Shown here one piece after another: positions 1 to 8,459 of a stretch of DNA of 64,000 bases. The stretch is from Vulcanisaeta thermophila. Its GTDB lineage: Archaea; Thermoproteota; Thermoprotei; Thermoproteales; Thermocladiaceae. The stretch lies in contig NZ_BCLI01000001.1 in the NCBI RefSeq assembly GCF_001748385.1, forward strand, positions 351,177 to 415,176, in the 5' to 3' direction. Numbering within the stretch: position 1 is the first letter of the stretch; every line of letters begins with the position of its first letter. Position numbers and translations under genes: made by a program. The notes under the pieces were generated by a model, which saw only the letters and a list, made by a program, of their open reading frames with translations, ran no database searches and was not told where the DNA came from.

Positions 1-1
1 C

Positions 2-1075
2 GCTAGGAAGGCCTTGGAGAGGTTGAGTGGTTTCGGGGGTGTGGTTAGGCTTTTGCTTAATATGCATGGTTGTGGCCAGGTGGGTGAGGACCTGGAGCAA
101 ACCACAAGAACCCTCATTAACACAGCCCTAAACCCCAATGTCTACGGCGCCGTCGTGGTGAGCCTTGGTTGTGAGAGTGTGGATGCCGAGAGGGTTGCTG
201 ACTCCATTGCCAGGGAGAAGCCTGTGGAGTTCGTTAGGATCCAGGACCATGGCTATGCAAAATCCGTGGACCTAATAGTGGAGAAGGCCAGGAGACTGGC
301 CGAGGAGGCCGTTAAACTCCAGAGGAGGTCCTTCGACGCCTCACAGTTGGTGGTGGGCCTTGAGTGCGGTGGTAGTGATTGGACCAGCGGCTTGGCATCA
401 AACCCAGTGGTGGGCGAGGTCTCGGACATGATCGTGAACGCTGGCGGAACCACAATAATCAGCGAGGTCCCAGAATTCATAGGCGCCGAACACCTATACG
501 CAGCCAGGGCCGTAAATGATGATGTTAGGAAGGCCATTCTAGACGCGGTCAGGTGGTACGAGGAGTGGGTTAAGCGTGAGGCCAGGGTTGACTTTAGGGG
601 TGCCCAACCAAGCCCTGGAAACATAGCCGGGGGCATAACGACAATCGAGGAAAAATCCCTAGGCGCCATTAAGAAATCAGGCTCAGCACCAGTCAAGGGA
701 GTCCTCAAATTCGCCGAGAGGGTCCCAGGGCCCGGGCACTACCTAATGATAACGCCAGGCTTTGACACGGAATCGGTCACGGGCATGGTAGCCGGCGGCG
801 CCCAACTGGTCCTATTCACCACAGGGCGTGGCACACCCACAGGGCACGCAGTAGCCCCCGTAATCAAGATAACCGCTAATAAAGAGACCTACGAAAAACT
901 CAATGACATGATTGACATCTACGTGGGCACGGTACTCGAAGGCACAGAAACCATTCAACAAGCCGCCAAAAGACTCTACGAATTCATGCTTGAAATAGCC
1001 AGCGGCAAACCCACAAAAGCCGAACTACTGGGCCAGGAAGACTTCGGCATATTCAGAATAGCACCCACACTATAA
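2..1075 (+). CDS. UxaA-family sugar-acid dehydratase (altronate/galactarate type), 5' end cut by the window
   Basis: This is the large C-terminal domain of the UxaA/GarD family, enzymes that remove water from sugar acids such as altronate or galactarate in the cytoplasm. The conserved HGCGQ motif, the GLECGGSD stretch and the C-terminal TGRGTP loop are visible, the usual metal and substrate-binding segments of the family. The reading frame stays open to the first base of the window, and the family has about 20-40 more residues before HGCGQ, so the true start lies upstream and the TTG at 14 is unlikely to be real. A separate small SAF-domain subunit, common in archaea, could sit upstream. The exact substrate cannot be read from sequence. 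Confidence 0.85.
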   Translation, partial: ARKALERLSGFGGVVRLLLNMHGCGQVGEDLEQTTRTLINTALNPNVYGAVVVSLGCESVDAERVADSIAREKPVEFVRIQDHGYAKSVDLIVEKARRLAEEAVKLQRRSFDASQLVVGLECGGSDWTSGLASNPVVGEVSDMIVNAGGTTIISEVPEFIGAEHLYAARAVNDDVRKAILDAVRWYEEWVKREARVDFRGAQPSPGNIAGGITTIEEKSLGAIKKSGSAPVKGVLKFAERVPGPGHYLMITPGFDTESVTGMVAGGAQLVLFTTGRGTPTGHAVAPVIKITANKETYEKLNDMIDIYVGTVLEGTETIQQAAKRLYEFMLEIASGKPTKAELLGQEDFGIFRIAPTL

Positions 1076-1321
1076 CCCTCAAAAACCACTAAAGCCTCCA
1101 TCCTCAAACACCATAAAAACCACCATAAACCAATAATGAACAAAACCACGTAAATAATCCCAATCATAAACCCAAGACTTCATTAACATAAACACCTCAA
1201 GGCTAACACAAACCACGAAATCGCAATACAAGCATCCAAGGCTTAGAACCACAGGAATGGGGTCATGGAAGCACCAAAGGGCATTACTAAGGCTTATTAG
1301 GCAGCGGATTATACCTTAATT

Positions 1322-1642
1322 GTGGACCTTACCTCATTCATTACATTGATGCTTAGCCAAGCCCCACTGGTTGCAGTTGCCATAGCGGTTATTATCCTCT
1401 ACATTGAGAGGAGGATTAATCGTTTAGGGTCCGAGGTTCGTGATTTAAGGGACTCCATTAACTCCCTGACGGGGCTTGGCGAAGCCCTCCTCTCCATACT
1501 AGTGAATAAGGGACACCTGAGCCGGAACGAAGCCCTGGCACTCAAGGCATCCAGCATTATACCCCACACCAGGCACTACACCATGGAGGACTATAAGAAG
1601 TTAATGGAGATCCTGGACAAGGATTTAGACGCCATCACCTGA
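1322..1642 (+). CDS. Small membrane-anchored coiled-coil protein, probably truncated
   Basis: A 106-residue protein from a GTG start. Residues about 4-27 form one hydrophobic helix, followed by a basic stop-transfer (ERRINR) and a heptad-like charged stretch (about 30-50), so it should be an inner-face membrane-anchored coiled coil. I do not recognise a function. The TGA at 1640 is followed by sequence that keeps coding character first in the same frame and then in another, so this may be the N-terminal two thirds of a longer protein (see the remnant at 1643-1827). No obvious operon partner. Confidence 0.5.
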   Translation: MDLTSFITLMLSQAPLVAVAIAVIILYIERRINRLGSEVRDLRDSINSLTGLGEALLSILVNKGHLSRNEALALKASSIIPHTRHYTMEDYKKLMEILDKDLDAIT

Positions 1643-1827
1643 GATGACATCTTCGAGCTCGAGAGGATAGCAAGGGCAATTTACAGGGACGGGTGGAACT
1701 CAATAGGGATGATTACATTGATTACTACGCCAAGCTCAGGGTCTACATAGGCATACTCAAGGGCCTCCTCATGAAAAAGGGAATACTACCCACGAGAAAG
1801 CAGGAAAACACGCCACACTACCAATAA
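1643..1827 (+). pseudogene. Broken C-terminal continuation of the preceding coiled-coil protein
   Basis: After the TGA at 1640-1642 the same frame reads on as DDIFELERIARAIYRDGWNS. A shift near 1700-1708 then opens the frame that gives DYIDYYAKLRVYIGILKG and KKGILPTRK up to TAA at 1825. These pieces look like normal protein and plausibly finish the gene that starts at 1322. One in-frame stop plus one frameshift points to a decayed gene rather than recoding. The alternative is chance coding character. Confidence 0.4.
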
Positions 1828-1920
1828 ACCACCGCACACCTGAACTAAACATCACCTCAGAAACACACCACATAATCCTCCACCGAAAAAATACTGAATA
1901 CTGGGAATTTATCCATTACC

Positions 1921-1929
1921 TGTATAAAT
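1921..1929 (+). promoter_or_regulatory. Possible TATA box for the gene at 1956
   Basis: TGTATAAAT at 1921-1929 lies about 30 bases before the ATG at 1956, the spacing expected for a leaderless archaeal transcript. Assigned by position and base content only. Confidence 0.4.
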
Positions 1930-1955
1930 TCACACACCCTTTTTAACGAGTACTA

Positions 1956-2279
1956 ATGGCCAATAAGAACATAAAGAATAGAAATAGGAGGAAACACCCA
2001 TCTGATGGTAGCATCAATGATGTACTAAAAATTGCACTCCTCACTATAATAACGATTATAGCGATTATAGCAGTTATGAAATTAATTTCTGTGTCAATAG
2101 CAGCAGCTAAATATATATCTAGTACAGCACTTAATTACTTAAGCATCCCAAACAATAACCCCATTTATCACACGATTAATACCCTCCAAACAATAGGCCC
2201 AGTAATCGGTGCACTCCTAATGATCCTATTACTACTGTTGTTATTAATATACTTAGCAAAGCGAGCAGGCTATATATAG
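1956..2279 (+). CDS. Small two-helix membrane protein, unknown function
   Basis: A 107-residue protein with a very basic N-terminus (about 17 residues rich in N, K and R), a first hydrophobic segment at about 24-45, a loop rich in N, S and Y, and a second hydrophobic segment at about 74-100 containing a run of leucines. It ends in KRAGYI. No catalytic motif is seen and I do not recognise the family. The gene stands alone upstream of the defence operon, with about 100 bases between them, and its ATG follows a TATA-like box at leaderless spacing. It could be a membrane partner of the neighbouring operon, but nothing in the sequence shows this. Confidence 0.55.
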   Translation: MANKNIKNRNRRKHPSDGSINDVLKIALLTIITIIAIIAVMKLISVSIAAAKYISSTALNYLSIPNNNPIYHTINTLQTIGPVIGALLMILLLLLLLIYLAKRAGYI

Positions 2280-2353
2280 TGGCAAAACCATAGGATAATC
2301 AACCAAGAACCACAAAACAATATCATACATACAACTCTTAGCCATCGTAATCC

Positions 2354-2363
2354 TTAAAAATTA
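2354..2363 (+). promoter_or_regulatory. TATA box of the methylase-ATPase-helicase operon
   Basis: TTAAAAATTA at 2354-2363 is centred about 25 bases before the ATG at 2383, which fits a leaderless transcript starting at or next to the start codon. No second promoter is evident before the two following genes, which overlap or nearly touch, so this box probably serves all three. Confidence 0.5.
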
Positions 2364-2382
2364 GGCACGATTAAATACCATA

Positions 2383-5328
2383 ATGACCAACAATGCTCAA
2401 CACCAACAAGGCAACACGCTGATCGAATCCTCATTCCCCATCAGCGAAATCAACAAATACGCAGAGGCAGAAAAGGGCCCCGGTAGGCCCCCTCATTGGG
2501 AAATGGTCTTCTGGTGGACCAGGAAGCCCCTAAGCGCCTCCCGTGCCGTCATAGCAGCCGCACTACTCCCCAGTACCGCATACACTAACAAGGAGCAATT
2601 CCTCACAGACCTATTCCCATGCCGTAGGGACAGTAAAAAGACCGTGCATAATTGCAATCCATCACCAAGACTCATAGAGAGGCTGAGGGGTAAGAAACTC
2701 CTCGACCCATTCGCAGGCTTCGGCTCCATACCACTCGAAGCCCTCAGACTAGGCATGGACGTAACCGCAGTGGAACTACTACCAACAGCCTATGTATTCC
2801 TAAAAGCAGTCCTGGAGTACCCCAAGCAATGGGGCAAACACGCAAAGACAATAAGCACCAAGGAAGCCAAGGAACTAGGATTCAAAGACACCACAATCCC
2901 CCTACTCGCCTACGACGTAGCCAAATGGGGCAAGTGGATCACAGAACAATTAAAGAACGACCTAGACATTAAAGAGCTATACGACGAAGACGTCGCAGTC
3001 TACATAGGCACATGGGAAATCAAATGCCCAGTCTGCGGAAGACACACACCACTGATTGGAAACTGGTGGCTAGCAAGGGTGAAAAGTGGCGGTAAAAATT
3101 ACGAGAGACTAGCATGGATGGAGTGGCATAATGGCACTGTATCCGTGATGGACTTAAATAAGGAATTAAAGACCTCAGTAATAAACGCTGAGGTTAAGAC
3201 AAGGGGTGAGGAAGGGGAGGGCGGCCTAGTTAAATTAAGGGATGGGAAAACATACACAGTACCGCAACCGAACATAAGGGCTAGAAACGAAACGGCACAA
3301 TGTCTCTTTTGTAAGGCCGAGATAAACCACAGGGTAGTGAACGGCAAGGTGGTGAAGCCGTTGAGGAAGAAAGAGGGTGACTGGTACGTGAAGTGGGCGC
3401 TGAAACAATGGAACGAGAACTACGAGAAATACCTAAAAGGCGAAATAACACTAAACGAACTAAGAAACTCACCAGCAAAACCCACACTACTAGTCAAGGT
3501 TAAAGTAAAAAACGACAACTTAGAATTCGAACCAGCGAGCAAGGAGGACAATGAGAAACTATGGAAGGCACTGGAGAAAATCAAACAATTGTGGGGAGAC
3601 CCAGACATACCAATAGAGGAGTTATGGAAATACACAGCCAGCGGAGGAGGAGCACTAAGCATTTGGATATGGGGCTTTAATAAATTCTATAAGCTCTTTA
3701 ACCCGCGCCAACTCCTAACCCTAGTCAAGCTCGTCAAGCTAATACGTGAGGCTGGCAAGAAGGTTGAGGAGGAGAAACTGAGAGAGGGATGGAACAAGGA
3801 AGATGCGTTCAAGTACGCAGAGGCAGTGACGACATACCTAGCAATATGGCTTATTGATTTTGTACGATATGACTCACTGGTTACTCTTTGGGATGCCACA
3901 TATTGGGGATTGTTAAAAGTTAAACAATCATTTTCAATGCGAGGGCTCGCAATGATGTGGAACTGGTCTGAATTTGAACCAGCTTTAGGAATTATGACTT
4001 TTCTACCATATACAATTGATGGTTTGTCGTACCTTACTCAAGCAGTTTCAGCAAGCCCTGGCAGAGTCAGGGTCTTGCTCGATGACGCAACGACGTTAAG
4101 CAAGTTGGGAGATGAGAAATTTGACGTAGTTGTCACCGACCCGCCCTACGCTGACGACGTGCCTTACACGGAACTCAGTGACTTCTACTATGTGTGGCTT
4201 AAGAGGGCGTTGAGTGATGTTGGTGAGGGTAGGCTTCTGCCTAGGTTTTTGCAAGAGGCCTTCTTTGATGAGTTTGGTGAAGAGATTACTACGCAGTGGC
4301 AGTTCTTTGCCAGGAGGGAGGTCTCCGAGAATGAAGGTAGACGTAAGTTCTTTGGTAGTGAGCCGTTTGATGTGCTTTTGGCTAGGGCTTTCTCTAATAT
4401 ACTCAGGTTCCTTAATCCCAATGGTTTATTAGTCACATACTATGTTGCTAAGAAGCCTGAGGCTTGGGAGGCATTTATAAAGGCTCTCTGGGAGTTGAAT
4501 GAGCTTGAGTTGGTCGTGGCTTATCCGGTGGCCACTGAGAGTGAGGAGAGTGTTACGGCTAGGGGTAAGGCTTCAGTTTTAGGTGGCTATGTTTCCGTTT
4601 GGAGGAGGGGGATTCGTGGGGAGCCCCTTGACCTGGATGCTAATGTTGCTGATGCTGTTGCTGAGATTGCGAATAGGTTGAAACATTACCTTGATGTTAG
4701 TGGTGCCGAGGGTTACACTGCCTGGGTTTATACTTACTTATCAGCCCTGAGTTACCTGACTAGGTATACTTCCGTGGTTAGTAGGGGTATTAAATTAGAT
4801 TCACGTGGTATTATTAATGAGGCTGTTAATCTAGCTTTTCAGGCGCTTTTGAGGAGGATTGGTATGGGGTCTTTGGATTTGGTTGGTAAAGCTTATTTGG
4901 CACTTAGGGTGGTTGAGAATGAGAGGGGTATGGTGGATAGTGATGTTATTTCTCATGTTGAGAGGGCCGTGGGCTTGAACGATGCTGATTTGATTAAGTT
5001 TGGGTTGATTAAGCCCACTGAGACTGGTAGTGCCAATGTTGCTAAGAGGAAGGTCTTTGAGGTGTTGGCACCTAGGAGTGATACCGTTGATGAGTTAAGG
5101 AGGGTTTACTCGTATCAGCAGGGTAGGTCTCACGTGCTGGATTGTTTTAGGCAACTTCAGTTAAACGCTGTGGTGCATGCCCCCGTGACTTGTTCACCGG
5201 TGTATAGGGATGATGCGATTGCGCTTGCTAAGGCCCTTGTGGAGTTGGCAAGGGTTGGGTTGCTTGATGAGGACGACCCGGATGTTAAGATTGCCAGGGT
5301 TATCCTGGGTGCGGAGTGGTGGCAATGA
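2383..5328 (+). CDS. DUF1156-type adenine-specific DNA methylase with zinc ribbon (Hma-like defence methylase)
   Basis: A 981-residue S-adenosylmethionine-dependent DNA methyltransferase of the COG1743/DUF1156 type. Residues 1-60 are the DUF1156 region (PGRPPHWEMVFWWTRKPL). The SAM-binding motif is LLDPFAGFGSIPLEA at about 106-120 and the catalytic DPPY is at 586-589. Between them lie about 470 residues with two CxxC pairs (C215/C218 and C307/C310), likely one zinc ribbon and the target-recognition part; this order is that of alpha-class amino-methylases. It probably marks host DNA so that the two downstream proteins can tell it from foreign DNA. Its stop overlaps the next start as ATGA. Codon style changes sharply about half way through: the first part is A/C-rich on the coding strand and the second part G/T-rich. 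Confidence 0.85.
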   Translation: MTNNAQHQQGNTLIESSFPISEINKYAEAEKGPGRPPHWEMVFWWTRKPLSASRAVIAAALLPSTAYTNKEQFLTDLFPCRRDSKKTVHNCNPSPRLIERLRGKKLLDPFAGFGSIPLEALRLGMDVTAVELLPTAYVFLKAVLEYPKQWGKHAKTISTKEAKELGFKDTTIPLLAYDVAKWGKWITEQLKNDLDIKELYDEDVAVYIGTWEIKCPVCGRHTPLIGNWWLARVKSGGKNYERLAWMEWHNGTVSVMDLNKELKTSVINAEVKTRGEEGEGGLVKLRDGKTYTVPQPNIRARNETAQCLFCKAEINHRVVNGKVVKPLRKKEGDWYVKWALKQWNENYEKYLKGEITLNELRNSPAKPTLLVKVKVKNDNLEFEPASKEDNEKLWKALEKIKQLWGDPDIPIEELWKYTASGGGALSIWIWGFNKFYKLFNPRQLLTLVKLVKLIREAGKKVEEEKLREGWNKEDAFKYAEAVTTYLAIWLIDFVRYDSLVTLWDATYWGLLKVKQSFSMRGLAMMWNWSEFEPALGIMTFLPYTIDGLSYLTQAVSASPGRVRVLLDDATTLSKLGDEKFDVVVTDPPYADDVPYTELSDFYYVWLKRALSDVGEGRLLPRFLQEAFFDEFGEEITTQWQFFARREVSENEGRRKFFGSEPFDVLLARAFSNILRFLNPNGLLVTYYVAKKPEAWEAFIKALWELNELELVVAYPVATESEESVTARGKASVLGGYVSVWRRGIRGEPLDLDANVADAVAEIANRLKHYLDVSGAEGYTAWVYTYLSALSYLTRYTSVVSRGIKLDSRGIINEAVNLAFQALLRRIGMGSLDLVGKAYLALRVVENERGMVDSDVISHVERAVGLNDADLIKFGLIKPTETGSANVAKRKVFEVLAPRSDTVDELRRVYSYQQGRSHVLDCFRQLQLNAVVHAPVTCSPVYRDDAIALAKALVELARVGLLDEDDPDVKIARVILGAEWWQ

Positions 5329-8300
5329 GTTTAGTTAAGGCTCTTGCTGAGGGTAAGGTTAGTTCTGCCGTGGATGTTTACGAGGTTTATAGGGTATTGT
5401 TTAAGGGTGAGAAGCCTCAGCCTGCTTATGAGCCGTATTGTGATTCGGAGAAGTTCTTTTCGATAACTTACGTTACGCCTGCGTTTAAGCAGTATTTAAT
5501 GGATTTCCTTAGTAAGCTCAGTAAGAATGAGTCTGAGGTTTATTTAATGCCTGCGATTCTTGGTGCTGGTAAGTCTCATTTTTTGGCCCTGGTTCTTCAT
5601 GTAATTAAGCTTTATAGTATTTGTAGTGGTGTTGGTGATTGTATCAGGAGGAAGTTGGCTAGTTACGGCATAGACATCAATGCGCCAAATCTGAACAGGG
5701 TACCTGCTGTGTATGTTTTTCATGGTCAGTATGAGATTAGGGATGAGGGGAAGGAATTAATGGAGGTTTGGGACAAGGAGAAGTTGAGGGGTATTTTGCG
5801 TAATAAGTCGCCAGTGGTGTTGATTTTCGATGAGACGCAGTATTTTGAAAGTAAGATACGTGATTTTCCGTTGTGGATTCAAATGTTGGCTGAGGTTGTT
5901 AGGGATATCCCTGGTGTTTTTCTATTTGTTTCATTCTCCCTATTCCCTGGTGAGAAACCTGAGCTTTCTGTGAGTAAGTCTCAGGATGCCGTTAAGAGGG
6001 TTAGTCCTGTTTTGGTTTCCCTGGACACTGTTAATAATATTGCGTTTATTTTCAGGCGTTGGGCTGGATTGTCTGTTGGTAATGTTGATGCGACGCCGTT
6101 GAAGGGCGTTGTTGATGATAAGTTTATGATAGATTTCAGCAAAAGAGTTAGCGAGACTTACCCGTTTAACCCCTTATTTTTAGATGTAATGCTACAACTT
6201 GCTAATGAGTCGATCATCGAGAGGACCCGTGTTCAATTAACTAGGGAGCTTTTGCGTACATTAGCCCGTGCCTATCTTAATGTTAATAAGGGAGAATTGG
6301 TGGTTTTTACGCATTTACCTGAGCCTGACGAACTTTTAGTGATTGGTGGTCCTTATGCTGGTTTTTGGAATGCTCTGCTTAATGTCTATAGACAGGATGT
6401 GGAGAGGATTAGGGATTATGCGAAGAACAGTAATGATCCTCATTTCGAGAAAGTGGCTATTTCTGCGCTTAGGCATGTGTTATTGATTACGTTTCTCAAT
6501 AAATTGTTGCCCAGCCCTATGGCATATCCCTCTGAGGATGAGATTATTGTGGGTAGTTATAACGGAGTTGATGTCAAGCCTACGGATATAAGGGGTTTCT
6601 TGCAATCAGTTGTGAGCTTGGGTTTACATATTGAGAGGTTAAGTGGTAATAGGTATATTTATTGGTATATTGGTGATGTAACTGATGCGATTAATAAGGC
6701 TATTTTGAAGTTCGGTGATGATAAGGCGCTGGATTTTGTTGCTAATCAGATTGCCTCTATGTTGAGGGATAAGGTGGGTGTGTTTTCTAATGTATATATT
6801 TCAGGGTTAAGTGAGTTAGGTCCTTTTGGTAAGGTGCGTGTTGTGCCTAAGGATAGGTGGGATGAGCTTCTTAGGGATTCTGATAATTCTGTGTTGGCTG
6901 TGGATATTCTTGATTTTGGTATTCCTAGTAAACGTAATAATCTCGTGGTTATAGGTCATGATGATAAGGCCGATATACCTATGGTGGTCAGGGAGATCCT
7001 GGGTGAAATATATAGGGAGCCTAGTGATTTGAAGAGGGCTGTTATAGAGTTAAGTAAAGCCGTAATGGCTGTGGATGATGTTAAAGAGAATCTTTATGAT
7101 TATTTTGCCGGTCTTTTTGGCATCGATGATGAGACGCTGAAGAAGGAGTTCGAGGATTTACTTAGGAATAGGTTAGAGACTTGGAGGAAAAGGATTGAGC
7201 AGGCCTTGTCTTCTGCTATTATGGCATGGCTGAGGCCTGCGTTTGTTGGGTTTAGGGATGTGAGGAATAATAGGTTTAATAGGCTTGATGATTTTATCCG
7301 CGATTTAAGTAAGAGTAAGAGGGATGATGAGGGTAAGCTTGTGGAGCAGTTATTTGAGAGTGGTATAATTTCGTGGAATTCCTTTGTGAAGTTAGGCGAT
7401 CTTTGGAGTATGTATCTCAATAATGATGGTTTTCCTGCGATTCCTATTTCGTTTAATGAGTTTGTGAGGCTTGTGAAGGATTATTGTGATGGAGGTTGTA
7501 ATTGTATTTATGAGGTTGGTGATAGAGTTCACTGGCTTTCGGAGGATGGTTGTGATAAGACGATACTTAGTAGGGGGGATGTTAGGAATGTGGGTTTAGT
7601 GCCTGTTATTGCTGGTAAGAGGGTTAATGAGTGGGCTATAGAGAGATATTTAAATCAATTAGCACAGGAGCGTGATAAGAGGTATGTAATTGTTTATAAA
7701 AAGCCGACAGGTGAGGAAGTTAGGAGGTCAGTTTATGATTTATTAGTATATCGTGATGATTGGATTTACCTTAAGGATGGGCGTATCGAGGTAGAAAGGG
7801 GGCTTGGTAAGCAGATTGCTGTGCTTGTTGATAACATTCCCACCGCGGTCGTGGAGAGACAACCTGATTCGGATATTAATGTGGTTGTGGAGACTGATGC
7901 TAATATTGATTCGGTGATTTATAAGATTAATAATGTGGAGAAGAAACTAGAGGTTAATGGGCGTACCGCCAGTTTCAAGGTAAAGGTGCCCAGGGAGCCT
8001 GGTAGGTATGATTTAAATTTAGATATTATCTTTAAGGATGGTTCTAGAGATAGTCGTGCGATTATTGTTAATGTTAAGGGTAAGTGTAGAAAGTTGGAGA
8101 CTGTTTATAGATTAAGTCAGGGCGATTTGATTAAGTCTATTCAAGTTAATAATACGGGGGTTGCAGATGATCTTGTGAATTATTTATTGAGAAGGAACAT
8201 AGCCTTCACCATTCGTTTAAGTACGAAAAAAGAAGAGCCTAATGAGGAATTGTCCCTGAGTGCTAGGTTCGTTATTAAGGATAGGAATAGTGGTGATAAG

Positions 8301-8456
8301 GTGGTTCGTTTATTAAGGGCTGTTGGGTCCGTGAACCCCTTGATAGATGGTGTATTTGAGTTTGATAATGCAATTGAGGTTGATAGCGATATGGTGATGT
8401 GGTTTAAGAATAGGAGTGGAATTGTATTTAAGGTTGAAAGGGAGACTGAGTGTTAG
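5325..8456 (+). CDS. DUF499-family AAA+ ATPase of the Hma-like defence operon
   Basis: A protein of about 1043 residues with a P-loop (GAGKSH, about 80-85) and a Walker B motif (LIFDETQ, acidic pair at about 169-170) in an N-terminal AAA+ module, followed by a long region without recognisable motifs. It corresponds to the DUF499/COG1483 family, regularly found beside DUF1156 methylases in archaea and bacteria. I take the ATG at 5325 because it gives a 4-base ATGA overlap with the methylase stop; GTG codons at 5316 and 5319 are alternatives. Its role is probably ATP-driven sensing or remodelling of DNA in a defence complex, an inference from the family's context. Coding strand is strongly G/T-rich, like the helicase gene after it. 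Confidence 0.8.
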   Translation: MSLVKALAEGKVSSAVDVYEVYRVLFKGEKPQPAYEPYCDSEKFFSITYVTPAFKQYLMDFLSKLSKNESEVYLMPAILGAGKSHFLALVLHVIKLYSICSGVGDCIRRKLASYGIDINAPNLNRVPAVYVFHGQYEIRDEGKELMEVWDKEKLRGILRNKSPVVLIFDETQYFESKIRDFPLWIQMLAEVVRDIPGVFLFVSFSLFPGEKPELSVSKSQDAVKRVSPVLVSLDTVNNIAFIFRRWAGLSVGNVDATPLKGVVDDKFMIDFSKRVSETYPFNPLFLDVMLQLANESIIERTRVQLTRELLRTLARAYLNVNKGELVVFTHLPEPDELLVIGGPYAGFWNALLNVYRQDVERIRDYAKNSNDPHFEKVAISALRHVLLITFLNKLLPSPMAYPSEDEIIVGSYNGVDVKPTDIRGFLQSVVSLGLHIERLSGNRYIYWYIGDVTDAINKAILKFGDDKALDFVANQIASMLRDKVGVFSNVYISGLSELGPFGKVRVVPKDRWDELLRDSDNSVLAVDILDFGIPSKRNNLVVIGHDDKADIPMVVREILGEIYREPSDLKRAVIELSKAVMAVDDVKENLYDYFAGLFGIDDETLKKEFEDLLRNRLETWRKRIEQALSSAIMAWLRPAFVGFRDVRNNRFNRLDDFIRDLSKSKRDDEGKLVEQLFESGIISWNSFVKLGDLWSMYLNNDGFPAIPISFNEFVRLVKDYCDGGCNCIYEVGDRVHWLSEDGCDKTILSRGDVRNVGLVPVIAGKRVNEWAIERYLNQLAQERDKRYVIVYKKPTGEEVRRSVYDLLVYRDDWIYLKDGRIEVERGLGKQIAVLVDNIPTAVVERQPDSDINVVVETDANIDSVIYKINNVEKKLEVNGRTASFKVKVPREPGRYDLNLDIIFKDGSRDSRAIIVNVKGKCRKLETVYRLSQGDLIKSIQVNNTGVADDLVNYLLRRNIAFTIRLSTKKEEPNEELSLSARFVIKDRNSGDKVVRLLRAVGSVNPLIDGVFEFDNAIEVDSDMVMWFKNRSGIVFKVERETEC

Positions 8457-8459
8457 TGT

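Noticed and set aside
976-1167. 63-residue minus-strand open frame over the end of the UxaA gene and the following gap
   Set aside because: Mostly antisense to a clear gene, and its hydrophobic start is explained by the A-rich opposite strand. No start signal.
4188-4436. Open frames antisense or out of frame inside the methylase gene
   Set aside because: Produced by the biased base composition; the SAM and DPPY motifs fix the real frame.
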